51,339 nt of DNA, taken from positions 1-51,339 of the IMG/VR virus record IMGVR_UViG_3300035698_011830; one strand, written 5' to 3'. Numbering within the stretch: position 1 is the first letter of the stretch; every line of letters begins with the position of its first letter. The notes under the pieces were generated by a model, which worked only from the letters and a program-made list of their open reading frames with translations, made no database searches and had not been told where the DNA came from. The DNA is from a virus. Positions 23,811 to 32,597 of this stretch are shown here, piece after piece. A program made the translations under genes and the position numbers.

Positions 23811-24865
23811 AGGAGAGGCGCTCTCTCCGGGTCCTCACGGCGAAGAGGCAAGCGCGGACCCTTCATCCTCTGACCCGACAGAGCCAGAGAGATCCCACTC
23901 TCACGGCGGGTCTCCGGCTCCGTTTCGTCCGCGAAATGAACCGGAAATGGGCGACGATCTCCGCGGAGATGGCGGAATCGATCGTCCAGAACGATTGCTT
24001 TGGGGTCGCTCTCGAAGCGGCGCGGGAAGCCGGGGAGAGCGGGCTCTCGATCGCAAATACTCCGGTCCGTCCTAACGGATTCGCGTTCGAGTCGACCGGG
24101 GAGAAGGTTCGCCTCTTCATGGAGTGGCTCGAAGCTCTCCAAGTCGAAGTCCTCGGAGCGGGTCTCCCGGTGGCGTCCTATCCGGTCTCCTTCATCGGCA
24201 CACCGGGGAGCAACATCCGCCATTGGACAGACCAGTTCATCGCGGAGGGGTACGTCCAAGGCGTCGAGACGGCGCGGGACCGGCTCATCTCGGCGGGTTG
24301 GGACCCGGCTCAAGTTCTCTCTCTCCCGGGCGCGATCGAGGGAGCCGGAGCCTATCTGAACCAAGCGCATCTGGAGAGGTTGGAGATTCTCTTCTCCCGG
24401 ACGTTCGAGGATCTCAAGACGGTCCAAGCGGCGGCGAACGGAGCCATCAGGAGAGAATTGACCGACCAATTGACCTCTCGATTGACCGAGGGTCTCGCGG
24501 CGGGCAAGAATCCGCGGGTCATTGCGCGCGGCATCTATCGGGACCTCAACGCGGCGGGTCTTCAGAAGATCGCTCTTCCGCGGTCTCGGATGATCGCGCG
24601 AACGGAAGTCATCCGGGCGCATCATCTCGCCAACATCCAAGAATATGCTCTCGCGGGAGTGGACGGCGTCGAGATCGTCGCGGAGTGGGGACTCGGTCCC
24701 GCTCCTTGCGCAATCTGTGAGGAACTCGCGAGTCTCGGTCCGTACTCTATCCGGATGGCTCAGAGCATGATTCCGGCTCATCCGAATTGTGTCTGTACCG
24801 TCTATCCGGTCATCAGGAATCTCGGGGACGTGACGTCCCGCGGTTTGGGCGACTTCGCAGCCTAG
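23786..24865 (+). CDS. Mu gpF-like head morphogenesis protein
   Basis: No ATG is available for the conserved N-terminus; TTG 23786 behind CGGGGAGCG is the likely start, overlapping the previous gene by 25 bases. AKRQARTLHPLTRQSQRDPT and RLRFVREMNRKWATISAEMA are typical of this family's start. The C-terminal domain has RTEVIRAHHLANIQEYALAG, GPAPCAICEELASLGPYSI and IPAHPNCVCTVYPV, the Cys/His pattern of the Mu F-like minor head domain. The protein sits inside the head near the portal and assists assembly. Confidence 0.75.
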   Translation: MCRHERSVEERRSLRVLTAKRQARTLHPLTRQSQRDPTLTAGLRLRFVREMNRKWATISAEMAESIVQNDCFGVALEAAREAGESGLSIANTPVRPNGFAFESTGEKVRLFMEWLEALQVEVLGAGLPVASYPVSFIGTPGSNIRHWTDQFIAEGYVQGVETARDRLISAGWDPAQVLSLPGAIEGAGAYLNQAHLERLEILFSRTFEDLKTVQAAANGAIRRELTDQLTSRLTEGLAAGKNPRVIARGIYRDLNAAGLQKIALPRSRMIARTEVIRAHHLANIQEYALAGVDGVEIVAEWGLGPAPCAICEELASLGPYSIRMAQSMIPAHPNCVCTVYPVIRNLGDVTSRGLGDFAA

Positions 24866-24939
24866 TAGACTCTGGACTCCGAACGGCGGAACGTGCATTC
24901 TCCAGTTGAATCGGCACGGATGCCGATCCGGGAGACGAG

Positions 24940-26478
24940 ATGTCGACAAGGACGTCGATTCGACTGAGGATCCAGAACGGCGCAACGGTCAGAAATGACA
25001 CGTTGGAGGGTCGGTCGGTCATCGTTGTCCTGGTGACTATTCTCGTCGAGGGAGTTCACTCCGGGTCCCGGGGACCTTGGTTCTATTCCGCGGACTCCCT
25101 CCAAGAATCCGTTGAGTTCTGGAACGGATTCCCGGTTCCGATCCGACATCCGGAGAGAGACGGTCAGTTCGTCTCAGCGAACTCCCCGGAAATCCTTTCC
25201 CAGTATAATGTTGGGAGAATCTTCAACGTCCACTTTGACGGAGCCAAGAGATCCCTCGTCGGGGAGTTCTGGCTCGAAGTCGACCGACTGGACGAGATCT
25301 GTCCCGGACTCCGGGCGCGGATCGAAGCCGGGGAGACGGTCGAGATCTCGACGGGTCTCCTCTCGATCGATGATCCGACTCCGGGGACGTGGAACGGGGA
25401 GGACTACCTCGGGAGCGTGACGGAGATCCGACCGGATCACGTGGCAATCCTCCCGGATCAAGTCGGAGCATGTTCCCGCGCGGACGGCTGCGGTCTTGGC
25501 GTCAACCAACAAGGAGCGGCGAAAATGCCCAACGGATTCTGGACGCGTCTACTTCAGTTCGACAAAGGCCAGAGAATCTCTACTAACGAGGTTGGAGCCA
25601 ACGACTTACACTCGCAACTTCAGAGGTTGGCTGACAGGATGGACGGCGGCGGTTGGTATCATTCAGTCTATGACTTCTTCCCGGCGGAACAGACCGTGGT
25701 ATTCTTTGCGTGGGGCGATGAGCCAGCGGGGAACTCTCGTCAAGAGAGGCTCTTCCGACAGTCCTACGAGATCGACGGGAACGACAAGATCTCTCTTTCC
25801 GGGTCTCCGGTCGAGGTCTCGGAGCGAAGGGAATTCGTTCCGGTGGAAGCGGGGGCGAACAGTGGCGGAACTCCTGTCACGAACGCTCCCGAAACTCCTC
25901 CAACGGGGGGAAAGGATATCGACATGAAGCGAACCGAAGTGATTCGGTGCCTCGTCGGGAACAAGTCAGTCCCGTTCGAGGAGGCGGATCTCTCCAAGAT
26001 GACGGATTGCCAGCTTTCGGCTATGGCGGACGCGTTCAAGGAGGAAGAGGAGACGCCTCCGGCTCCCGAGACTCCGGAAACGCCTCCGGCTCCCGAGACT
26101 CCGGAAACGCCTCCGGCGGCTCCCGAGACTCCCGCTCCCGCTCCGGCTCAGAATGCGACTCCGTCGCTCACGGGCGAACAGTGGCTCGCCGCGGCTCCTC
26201 CCTCGATCAAGCGTCAACTCGACCGGGCGATTGCCAACGAGAAGCGTCAGAAGGAGAGTCTCGTCAAGGCGCTCTCCGACTCCGGGCGTTGTCCGTTCGA
26301 AGGCTCCGTTCTCATGGCAAGGGACGTGGAAGAACTCGAAGGTCTCGTCAAGCTGGCGGGAATCGCAAACTCCAACGGTGACGGCGGCGATTTCCGCTTC
26401 CTCGCTGAAGTCGTCCACAACGCGGGCGGCGCGGATGAGATCGGGGACCCGGGCTCGATCTGGGATGACGAGAAGTAA
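24940..26478 (+). CDS. Prohead protease (DUF2213) fused to scaffold
   Basis: ATG 24940 is the start. Residues about 30-190 (LVEGVHSGSRGPWFYSADSL, FPVPIRHPERDGQFVSA, NVGRIFNVHFD, AGETVEISTGLLS, RPDHVAILPDQVGACS) match DUF2213, a Mu-type head maturation protease related to prohead proteases. A poorly conserved middle (to about residue 300) follows. The C-terminal part is a helical scaffold with a linker of PETPETPPA repeats (residues about 370-400). It is expected to shape the prohead and be cut out before packaging. Confidence 0.75.
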   Translation: MSTRTSIRLRIQNGATVRNDTLEGRSVIVVLVTILVEGVHSGSRGPWFYSADSLQESVEFWNGFPVPIRHPERDGQFVSANSPEILSQYNVGRIFNVHFDGAKRSLVGEFWLEVDRLDEICPGLRARIEAGETVEISTGLLSIDDPTPGTWNGEDYLGSVTEIRPDHVAILPDQVGACSRADGCGLGVNQQGAAKMPNGFWTRLLQFDKGQRISTNEVGANDLHSQLQRLADRMDGGGWYHSVYDFFPAEQTVVFFAWGDEPAGNSRQERLFRQSYEIDGNDKISLSGSPVEVSERREFVPVEAGANSGGTPVTNAPETPPTGGKDIDMKRTEVIRCLVGNKSVPFEEADLSKMTDCQLSAMADAFKEEEETPPAPETPETPPAPETPETPPAAPETPAPAPAQNATPSLTGEQWLAAAPPSIKRQLDRAIANEKRQKESLVKALSDSGRCPFEGSVLMARDVEELEGLVKLAGIANSNGDGGDFRFLAEVVHNAGGADEIGDPGSIWDDEK

Positions 26479-26561
26479 GAGGATTCCGGAGCTTCCGGGT
26501 CGCGGTTGATCCTCGACCCTTCGACCTTTGACAAGCCAAGAGAACATGGAGGTTCTAGGAA

Positions 26562-27026
26562 ATGGCTTATAACACGGTGACGGTTCACTCGAACCAGCCT
26601 TCGAAGGAAGGGACCACCTCCGGGGCGATCACTCCGGGGATGCTCATCAACTGGACGACTACTGCGGGAACTTATCTCGCTCACGGGGACGCGGGCGGAG
26701 CGAACGCGGCGGCAATGTTCGCGGTCGAGGACGACCATCAGGGGAACGACCTCAACGACGCATACGCAACGGCTACGCGGTTCCTCTTCAAACACTATCT
26801 CCCGGGCGACAAGGTCAATGCTCTTCTCGCGGATGGGGAGACGGCGGTTGTCGGCTCTCGTCTGGAGAGCAACGGTGACGGCTACCTTCGGGTTGTCGAC
26901 GCGGACACGTCCGCGGGGACGATCGCTCTCGGTGCGTGCAAGTTCGTGGCGCTGGAAGCTCTGGACATGTCCGGGTCTTCTCTCGTCGATCCGGCGTCTC
27001 AGCGTCTCTTGATCGAGGTCATCTAA
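26562..27026 (+). CDS. Capsid cement protein (DUF2190)
   Basis: ATG 26562 follows GGAGGTTCTAGGAA. ITPGMLINWTTTAGTYLAHG, AAAMFAVEDDHQGNDLNDAY and LPGDKVNALLADGETAVVGS fit the DUF2190 beta-barrel family, small proteins that bind the outside of capsids. Its location between the protease-scaffold and the major capsid gene is standard. Confidence 0.75.
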   Translation: MAYNTVTVHSNQPSKEGTTSGAITPGMLINWTTTAGTYLAHGDAGGANAAAMFAVEDDHQGNDLNDAYATATRFLFKHYLPGDKVNALLADGETAVVGSRLESNGDGYLRVVDADTSAGTIALGACKFVALEALDMSGSSLVDPASQRLLIEVI

Positions 27027-27072
27027 CCAATCCCCGGCGGAAGTCGGTTTCTTCAGGGAGGAAGATTCCAAA

Positions 27073-28086
27073 ATGGCGATTCCCATGAAACTGGATGACA
27101 GCCCGATGGGGTTGGAGACCATCCAGAACGGAAAGATCATTCAGGGAGGTTCGGTCGCGCAGCGTCTCGCTAGGGGCGGATTCGCGGTCAACTCTCTCCG
27201 GACGAATGCCACTCTCCGCAAGGACGAGTGGAAGCGGATGGACGAGCGGGTTAAGGCGGTTGCGCGGAAGCGACTCCGCGCGGTCGGTAATCTCGTCCAG
27301 CGCGGTCTCACTGTCCAGTTGGACAACCCGCTTGCGACGACCGTCTACGAACACGAATCGGTCTCGGACCTCTCCGGAGCCGAAGTCGACATGAACGCGG
27401 CGGCGCGGGGCAACCGTGACCGGCTCCTCTATGACATCTCTTATCTCCCTATTCCGATCATCCACAAGGGTTTCCAGTTGGATATCAGGGTTCTGGAAGC
27501 GGGGCGTCGTCGGGGAGAGGCGGTCTCGGTCACTACCGCGGGCGTTGCTACCACGGTTGTCGCGGAGAAGGCGGAGCAAATCCTTCTCAACGGGATTACG
27601 TTTAGCTACGGCGGCGGCTCGATCTACGGATACACTACTTTCCCGAGTCGGAACACGGTTACCAAGAACGCGGCTTGGGACGCGTCCGCGGCTACCGGTG
27701 CGACGATTCTGGACGACGTCATCCGGATGATCCAGGAACAGCATGATGCGGAGCACTACGGTCCGGGCGTTCTCTACGTTCCGACTCAGTGGGGCGTTGC
27801 TCTCTCCGAGGACTACAAGGCGGAATCGGACAAAACGATCCGTCAGCGGATCCTCGAAGTCGAGGGAATCGAAGACGTTGTTGTTGCGGACCATCTCACG
27901 GCGGACAATGCGGTCCTTGTCGAGATGGACAACATGAACGTCGAGATGGTCATGGGGTTCGAACCGCGCGTCGTCGAGTGGGACGTCGAGGGTGGGATGC
28001 TCACGAACTACAAGGTTATGTCCATCATGGTTCCGCTCCTCCGGGCTGACCAGAACGGGAACTCCGGGATCACGCATCTCAGCTAG
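27073..28086 (+). CDS. Major capsid protein (HK97 fold)
   Basis: ATG 27073 follows CAGGGAGGAAGATTCCAAA. The 337-residue protein has DEWKRMDERVKAVARKRLRA, the P-domain-like LLYDISYLPIPIIHKGFQLD and VLEAGRRRGEAVSVTTAGVA, plus an A-domain-like end with VLVEMDNMNVEMVMGFEPRV. This is the encapsulin-like type of HK97-fold capsid proteins. It is followed by a strong terminator, as expected for a highly expressed gene. Confidence 0.85.
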   Translation: MAIPMKLDDSPMGLETIQNGKIIQGGSVAQRLARGGFAVNSLRTNATLRKDEWKRMDERVKAVARKRLRAVGNLVQRGLTVQLDNPLATTVYEHESVSDLSGAEVDMNAAARGNRDRLLYDISYLPIPIIHKGFQLDIRVLEAGRRRGEAVSVTTAGVATTVVAEKAEQILLNGITFSYGGGSIYGYTTFPSRNTVTKNAAWDASAATGATILDDVIRMIQEQHDAEHYGPGVLYVPTQWGVALSEDYKAESDKTIRQRILEVEGIEDVVVADHLTADNAVLVEMDNMNVEMVMGFEPRVVEWDVEGGMLTNYKVMSIMVPLLRADQNGNSGITHLS

Positions 28087-28124
28087 GACGAACGGTCCGA
28101 CATGAAGCGAGGTTGATACGATAG

Positions 28125-28166
28125 AAACGCGGTTCGTCTTTGTGGCGGATCGCGTTTTCTTTTCTT
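28125..28166 (+). terminator. Rho-independent terminator after the major capsid gene
   Basis: AAACGCGGTTCG (28125-28136) pairs with CGGATCGCGTTT (28146-28157) over 12 pairs, two of them G-U, with a 9-base loop. It is followed by TTCTTTTCTT. The position 38 bases after the capsid stop is ideal. Confidence 0.8.
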
Positions 28167-28189
28167 CGGAAACAACGAGGAGGCATTCG

Positions 28190-28702
28190 ATGAGATTCAG
28201 GATGAAAGCGAAGATGGGGCGACACCATATGAAGGCGTTTCCCGGGTTCAAGATGAACGGGAAACTAGTTGAGAGCGGGAAGGTCCGGGTCGTCTCCGGG
28301 GATGTCATCGAGGTCTCGGGTCCGCTCGAACTCGGTGGCGCAATCGACAAGTTCGAGAGTCTCGACGGAGAACCGGTTCTCGCGTTCGGGAACGGACCTC
28401 TGAGGATCCGTTCCGCGGGTCTCGGACTCTTCGACGTCTTCACGCCGGACGGTCGGAAGATCAATGATGAACCCGTTCCGGCGGAGGACGCATTCTCTAC
28501 CGGGGGCGTTCAGGATGAGGACGACGAGACCGAGACCAATGATACCTATCAGGGTACGGAGGTCATCCCGGATCTCTCGAAGTCGGCTCCGGACGAGAAC
28601 TCCGAGGTTGCTCCCAAGAAGTCGGACGCAACGAAGGTTGCGACTCCGAAGGACGCCAAGAAGTCGGAGCATGTCGTCAAGTCGCGGCTCTCCCTCGATT
28701 GA
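28190..28702 (+). CDS. Hypothetical protein with acidic/Lys-rich tail
   Basis: ATG 28190 is preceded by GAGGAGGCATTCG; an in-frame GTG at 28142 lies within the terminator and is rejected. The first 90 residues are a compact basic and beta part (MGRHHMKAFPGFKMNGKLVE and GDVIEVSGPLELGGAIDKFE). The rest is a disordered acidic then Lys-rich tail. It is the first gene after the terminator, so it needs readthrough or its own promoter. No family recognised. Confidence 0.55.
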   Translation: MRFRMKAKMGRHHMKAFPGFKMNGKLVESGKVRVVSGDVIEVSGPLELGGAIDKFESLDGEPVLAFGNGPLRIRSAGLGLFDVFTPDGRKINDEPVPAEDAFSTGGVQDEDDETETNDTYQGTEVIPDLSKSAPDENSEVAPKKSDATKVATPKDAKKSEHVVKSRLSLD

Positions 28703-28711
28703 GGGAGATCG

Positions 28712-28852
28712 ATGAGAAGAGAGCCGGTTACCGGCGGGACCGGAGGCTATCGGGCGGGATCGATTCCCGCCCGAAGCCGGGTCCCGGACGTCATCCAGGG
28801 AGAGCGGGGAGCAAGGGGACTCCCGCTCCCGGACGGAGGGTCGAAGCCGTGA
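28712..28852 (+). CDS. Small ORF coupled to the modification cassette (46 aa)
   Basis: ATG 28712 follows GAGGGAGATCG. The frame reads MRREPVTGGTGGYRAGSIPA and ends in a TGA that overlaps the GTG at 28849. It is Gly/Arg/Pro-rich. The coupling suggests that it is translated; function is unknown. Confidence 0.4.
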   Translation: MRREPVTGGTGGYRAGSIPARSRVPDVIQGERGARGLPLPDGGSKP

Positions 28853-29538
28853 CGGGCAGAATGACGGGCGGAGTCTCGGTCGGGAACAAACACCGGACCG
28901 CGGTCCCGCGGCTCTGGCCGGGCGCTACGGTCTACATCCTTGGCGGAGGTCCATCCCTCAAGCCTTGGTGGATCGATCGTCTGGGGTCGAGTATGGACTC
29001 CCTGAGACATACGATCGCTTGCAACCAAGCCTATGAGTTCGCTCCTTGGGCTCCGGTTCTCCTCTACAACGACCCGGAATGGCTTAAAGTCCAAAGGGAC
29101 AAGATCAACGACTTTCCGGGGATTATCTTCACGACTTGTGCCAGTCACGAGAAGTTCAAGGGGATAACTCATATCTCGAAGGACAACCGCGGCGGCATCT
29201 CCAAGGATCCTCGGAAAGTACATTGGAACAAGTCGACTGGAGCGGTCGCGGTCAATTTGGCGGTGCATCTGGGAGCGAAGCGGATCATTCTCTTCGGGTA
29301 CGATATGAGACGGATCGAGGTTGACGGAGTGGATCTGGCAAACTTTCATGACGCCTACTTCTGGGAGAAAGAACCCAAAGCGGCGTATAAGGACCCGTAT
29401 CACTACATGCTTCCTCCGTTCCGCGAAATCGCTTCCGCGGTCAAGGCGCTCGGGATAGAGTTACTGAACGCGTCTCCGGGTTCTGCGATTCCTCACGAGT
29501 GGATTCCGCACGTTGACCCGGAGGACGTCATACCCTAA
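28849..29538 (+). CDS. MptE-like / DUF115-type Rossmann protein
   Basis: GTG 28849 overlaps the previous stop and has GGACGGAGGG nine bases upstream; ATG 28861 is an alternative. WPGATVYILGGGPSLKPW (residues 23-40) is the nucleotide-binding start of the 6-hydroxymethylpterin pyrophosphokinase MptE-like group. It is followed by HTIACNQAYEF, VLLYNDPEWLK and AVNLAVHLGAKRIILFGYDM. Members occur in phage and surface-glycan clusters, including motility-accessory-factor proteins. It opens a run of six enzyme genes. Substrate is unknown. Confidence 0.7.
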   Translation: MTGRMTGGVSVGNKHRTAVPRLWPGATVYILGGGPSLKPWWIDRLGSSMDSLRHTIACNQAYEFAPWAPVLLYNDPEWLKVQRDKINDFPGIIFTTCASHEKFKGITHISKDNRGGISKDPRKVHWNKSTGAVAVNLAVHLGAKRIILFGYDMRRIEVDGVDLANFHDAYFWEKEPKAAYKDPYHYMLPPFREIASAVKALGIELLNASPGSAIPHEWIPHVDPEDVIP

Positions 29539-29554
29539 CCAAGGGGAGGAACCA

Positions 29555-30286
29555 TTGACGGTTCAGATCGTTTCCGTTCTCCGATCCGGCGGAGACTTCA
29601 ATCCAGGTCATTTCTTCGACCTCCGGTCCTCGATCAAGCGGACGAATCCAACGGCGTTGGACCCGATCTTGCTAACGGATTGCGCCATCCCGGGGAATGC
29701 GTTGGTCCACGACTGGCCGGGTTGGTGGTCCAAGTTCGAGGTCTTCGCTCTCCCGGGGAACGTCCTCTTCCTCGATCTGGACACGGTCGTTTGCGGAGAC
29801 CTCTCGCCTCTCCTGAACTTCATTGAGTTCGAACTCCCTCCGCGGGTCCTCCTCATGTTGGAAGACTTCTATCGTCCCGGGCGCGCGGCGTCGGGAATCA
29901 TGGGATGGAACTCCGGCGCTCTCGGTTTCCCGTTCTATGAGAAGTTCCTCGGGATGGACATCAACGGCGGTCGATTCTCTCTCCCGATGGGAGGGAAAGA
30001 ACAGTTCACTCCCGGACGAACGTCGAAGGTCTTCCGAGGAGATCAGAACCTAATTCCGGAGATTGCGCGGTCGGTCGGTTGGGAGATCTATCAGGCGAGA
30101 CCCGGTGACAAGTTCGGGATCTATTCCTACAAAAAGCACGTCCTCAGTCAATCAAAGCACGCGATTGGACCTCCTCCCGGAGCGGCGGTCGTTTGCTTTC
30201 ACGGACAACCCAGACCTTGGGACGTCGATCCCCTCCCGGATTGGATCCGGGAAGCGTGGGGACGTCTCCCGCTTGGGGAGGTTTGA
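29555..30286 (+). CDS. Glycosyltransferase, GT8-like (GT-A fold)
   Basis: TTG 29555 follows GGGGAGGAACCA. VQIVSVLRSGGDFNPGHFFD starts a GT-A fold, and GNVLFLDLDTVVCGDLSPLL holds the DxD metal site (D74, D76). Later GWNSGALGFPFYEKFLG and VVCFHGQPRPWD match the acceptor-side and metal-binding His regions of such enzymes. It would transfer a sugar from a nucleotide sugar; the target may be a virion protein or a cell glycan. Confidence 0.75.
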   Translation: MTVQIVSVLRSGGDFNPGHFFDLRSSIKRTNPTALDPILLTDCAIPGNALVHDWPGWWSKFEVFALPGNVLFLDLDTVVCGDLSPLLNFIEFELPPRVLLMLEDFYRPGRAASGIMGWNSGALGFPFYEKFLGMDINGGRFSLPMGGKEQFTPGRTSKVFRGDQNLIPEIARSVGWEIYQARPGDKFGIYSYKKHVLSQSKHAIGPPPGAAVVCFHGQPRPWDVDPLPDWIREAWGRLPLGEV

Positions 30287-30294
30287 GATGGGCT

Positions 30295-30366
30295 ATGCGG
30301 GCGCGGATTGGGATCGAGGAACAGATTGAGTGGATCCGGGGAAAATACGGGGAGCCGTTACCATGA
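30295..30366 (+). CDS. Very short ORF (23 aa)
   Basis: ATG 30295 encodes MRARIGIEEQIEWIRGKYGE plus three residues, and its TGA overlaps the ATG of the radical SAM gene (30363). Another ATG at 30288 gives 13 residues in a different frame and has the better-placed GGGGAGG. The coupling is the support for a translated leader peptide. Confidence 0.35.
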   Translation: MRARIGIEEQIEWIRGKYGEPLP

Positions 30367-31241
30367 AGGCACCAACGGACAAGCGGAATGACACTATCCA
30401 GATCATCGTCACGCGGGCTTGTTCTCTCTTCACTTGTTCAAATTGTACGCAACTCCTCCCGTTCAGGAAGGACGCTCTCCATATGGGCGTTGACGTCTTC
30501 CGGGCGGCGGTTCGGTCCGTCAAGGACTGGCCGGGAGTCGTGGCGATGTTCGGCGGGAATCCATGCAACCATCCGAAGTTTCCGGAGCTTTGCGCGATCC
30601 TCGAAGAGGAGATCCCTCAACAGAAGAGGCGCGGACTCTGGTCCAACGATCTCCGGGGACACGGGGAGACGGTCCGTCGGGTCTTCTATCCATCCGGTCG
30701 GTTCAATCTCAACGCTCACGCGGAAGCGGGCGCGGCGGATGAGATCGAGAGACACCTTCCGGGGAAGCTCCTCCGGGAGAGCCGTTCGAAGCTCTCCCAA
30801 CATTCTCCAATCCTCGTCCATTGGAAAGATTTGGGGATGACCGAGGAAGATTGGATAGCGGTCCGTGAGGATTGCGACATCAACAAGAATTGGTCCGCGG
30901 CGATCGTCGAGAGGGACGGGGAACCGTTCGCTTATTTCTGCGAAGTGGGCGCGGCAATCGATGGAATCCGCGGAGAGAACAACGGGATCCCGGCGGTCCC
31001 GGGTTGGTGGCGGCTCAAGATGTCGTCTTTCGAGCATCAAGTCCGAAACTGTTGCGATGCGGGTTGCGGAGTTCCTCTCCGTCTCCGTGGTCATCTGGAC
31101 AGGGAAGACACTTATGACGTCTCGGAGAGTTGGGGCGCGGTCGCGGTTCCGAAGTCGGAGAAGTCCGTCAAGGTGGTTCTCCCGGTGGAAGGCAAGGCGG
31201 CGGAGGCGACCGACTATCTCCGGAGGAGGACGAAGGATTGA
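30363..31241 (+). CDS. Radical SAM protein
   Basis: ATG 30363 overlaps the preceding small frame. TIQIIVTRACSLFTCSNCTQ (residues 11-30) carries C20, C25 and C28, a CX4CX2C variant of the radical SAM cluster motif. AMFGGNPCNHPKF (61-73) matches the GGEP-type SAM-binding motif and its usual follow-up HP. GLWSNDLRGHG (91-101) and FNLNAHAE (114-121) look like later barrel strands. C193 and the group C230, C231, C235 near the end could hold an auxiliary cluster. The enzyme would use S-adenosylmethionine to start radical chemistry; with glycosyltransferases around it a sugar or peptide modification is a reasonable inference. Confidence 0.75.
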   Translation: MKAPTDKRNDTIQIIVTRACSLFTCSNCTQLLPFRKDALHMGVDVFRAAVRSVKDWPGVVAMFGGNPCNHPKFPELCAILEEEIPQQKRRGLWSNDLRGHGETVRRVFYPSGRFNLNAHAEAGAADEIERHLPGKLLRESRSKLSQHSPILVHWKDLGMTEEDWIAVREDCDINKNWSAAIVERDGEPFAYFCEVGAAIDGIRGENNGIPAVPGWWRLKMSSFEHQVRNCCDAGCGVPLRLRGHLDREDTYDVSESWGAVAVPKSEKSVKVVLPVEGKAAEATDYLRRRTKD

Positions 31242-31957
31242 GAGTTCACGGTCTGACCGTATCGGTCAATTTCTCGGACCATCTTGCAAAGGGAATCGGT
31301 CGTTGGATGGACGGTCTCTCTTCATTGACGGTCGTCTCCGATCCGGAGGACATCGGGACGGAGTCGGTCGTCGAGAACTGTCCCGGACAAACGACACTCC
31401 TCAAGACCCGGGTCTTCTATGCGGATGGCGCGGCGTTCAACAAAGGCGCGGCGCTCGAAGAGGGACGGCGCGCTATGCCGTTCGAAGATTGGATCCTCGT
31501 CTTCGATTCCGACATCGTCCCTCCCGTCGGTTGGAAGGAGAAGGTCGAGGAGAACGACATCGAGCCGGGTTGGTTGTATGGCGCGATCCGGAAGCAATGG
31601 CATGAGAAGAACCGGCTTTCGATCGATGACCCAAAGCTCCCGATTGTTCGCGGGGACGGCGTCGGAGTTGGGTTCTTTCAGCTCTTCCACTCCGGCGACC
31701 CGGCGGTTCAGACCTCGCTCGGTCAGACTCTTTTCGAGACGTGTTGGAGTCACGCGGGAAACTACGATAACGATTTGATGAACCGTTGGCGGAACCGCGG
31801 GCGGCGTCCTCGTCTTCTCGATGGATTCACAGTCACTCATGTCGGACGCGGGAAGGATTGGTTGGGGCGCGGGAAGACTGCCAAGTTCGAAGAGATGATG
31901 GGAGAGCGAAAGAGAAGAGGCGGGAAATGGGATCACGAGAGGATTCGGAGGCAATAG
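31238..31957 (+). CDS. Glycosyltransferase, GT2-like (TTG start)
   Basis: TTG 31238 overlaps the preceding stop (TTGA) behind CGGAGGAGGACGAA. DWILVFDSDIVPPVGWKEKV (residues 84-103) holds the DxD site (D90, D92) of a GT-A fold. Later GVGVGFFQLFHSG and CWSHAGNYDNDLMNRWRNRG fit this type of enzyme, where the ND/D-type loop contacts the acceptor. The C-terminus is basic. Second glycosyltransferase of the cassette. Confidence 0.65.
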   Translation: MRVHGLTVSVNFSDHLAKGIGRWMDGLSSLTVVSDPEDIGTESVVENCPGQTTLLKTRVFYADGAAFNKGAALEEGRRAMPFEDWILVFDSDIVPPVGWKEKVEENDIEPGWLYGAIRKQWHEKNRLSIDDPKLPIVRGDGVGVGFFQLFHSGDPAVQTSLGQTLFETCWSHAGNYDNDLMNRWRNRGRRPRLLDGFTVTHVGRGKDWLGRGKTAKFEEMMGERKRRGGKWDHERIRRQ

Positions 31958-32580
31958 ACCGATCGATCATCGGTTGGAAGTGGCGTCATCGGGACGGCTA
32001 CTTCGGGAAGCATCGACTCCACCAAGGTTTTCCAGTCTACGATCATCTTCCGGAGTGTCTCGTCCGGGGGATGGGATGCGTGAGCGGCGATCTCTTTCCG
32101 GTAGAGGCGGCGCTCGAACTCGGTTGCGGTTACGGCGCGTGGATGAGGGAAGTTGCTCCCTACTGCGGATTCCTCACGGGGATAGATATCGACCCGGGAG
32201 CCATCTCGGAAGGGATACCGGAGTCCAACACCGAGTTCCGGGTCTATGACGGAAAGTGGATCCCGTTCGAGGACGGAACTCTCGATCTGGTGTATTCCGT
32301 CTCGGTCTTCCAGCACCTTCCGCGCGTCCTCGTCAAGGCTCTCTGGAAGGAGTCGGTCCGGGTCCTCTGTCCGGGTGGCGTCTTCATCTTCCAGATCCGA
32401 GACGCGGCGGGGAAGTCATGGGTCAAGGACATCGGTCCGACCCGGTCGGAACAGTCCGTCGGATGGACAAAGGAGGAGATCCTTGAGGCGTGGGAAAGTC
32501 TCGATCTCCCGGAGAGACAATCGATTCAAGTCCTCCATGATCCGGAGCGGCTCTCATGGATCGGAGTCGTTGAGAACTGA
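31927..32580 (+). CDS. Class I SAM-dependent methyltransferase
   Basis: ATG 31927 overlaps the end of the glycosyltransferase gene by 31 bases. Motif I is AALELGCGYGAWM (61-73), motif II GIDIDPGAI (85-93), and DGTLDLVYSVSVFQHLPR and VLCPGGVFIFQIRDA mark motifs IV and VI of the Methyltransf_11 type. Such enzymes methylate small molecules or sugars. The gene order suggests action on the product of the glycosyltransferases. Confidence 0.85.
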   Translation: MGSREDSEAIDRSIIGWKWRHRDGYFGKHRLHQGFPVYDHLPECLVRGMGCVSGDLFPVEAALELGCGYGAWMREVAPYCGFLTGIDIDPGAISEGIPESNTEFRVYDGKWIPFEDGTLDLVYSVSVFQHLPRVLVKALWKESVRVLCPGGVFIFQIRDAAGKSWVKDIGPTRSEQSVGWTKEEILEAWESLDLPERQSIQVLHDPERLSWIGVVEN

Positions 32581-32597
32581 GAAGAGGGAGAACTCAG

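Noticed and set aside
26055-26130. CRISPR-like short repeats
   Set aside because: The repeats are contiguous codon repeats for PETPETPPA with no unique spacers.
27019-28464. Minus-strand open frame of 481 codons opposite the major capsid gene
   Set aside because: The plus strand has a clear capsid protein with ribosome binding site; the minus frame is a codon-bias shadow.
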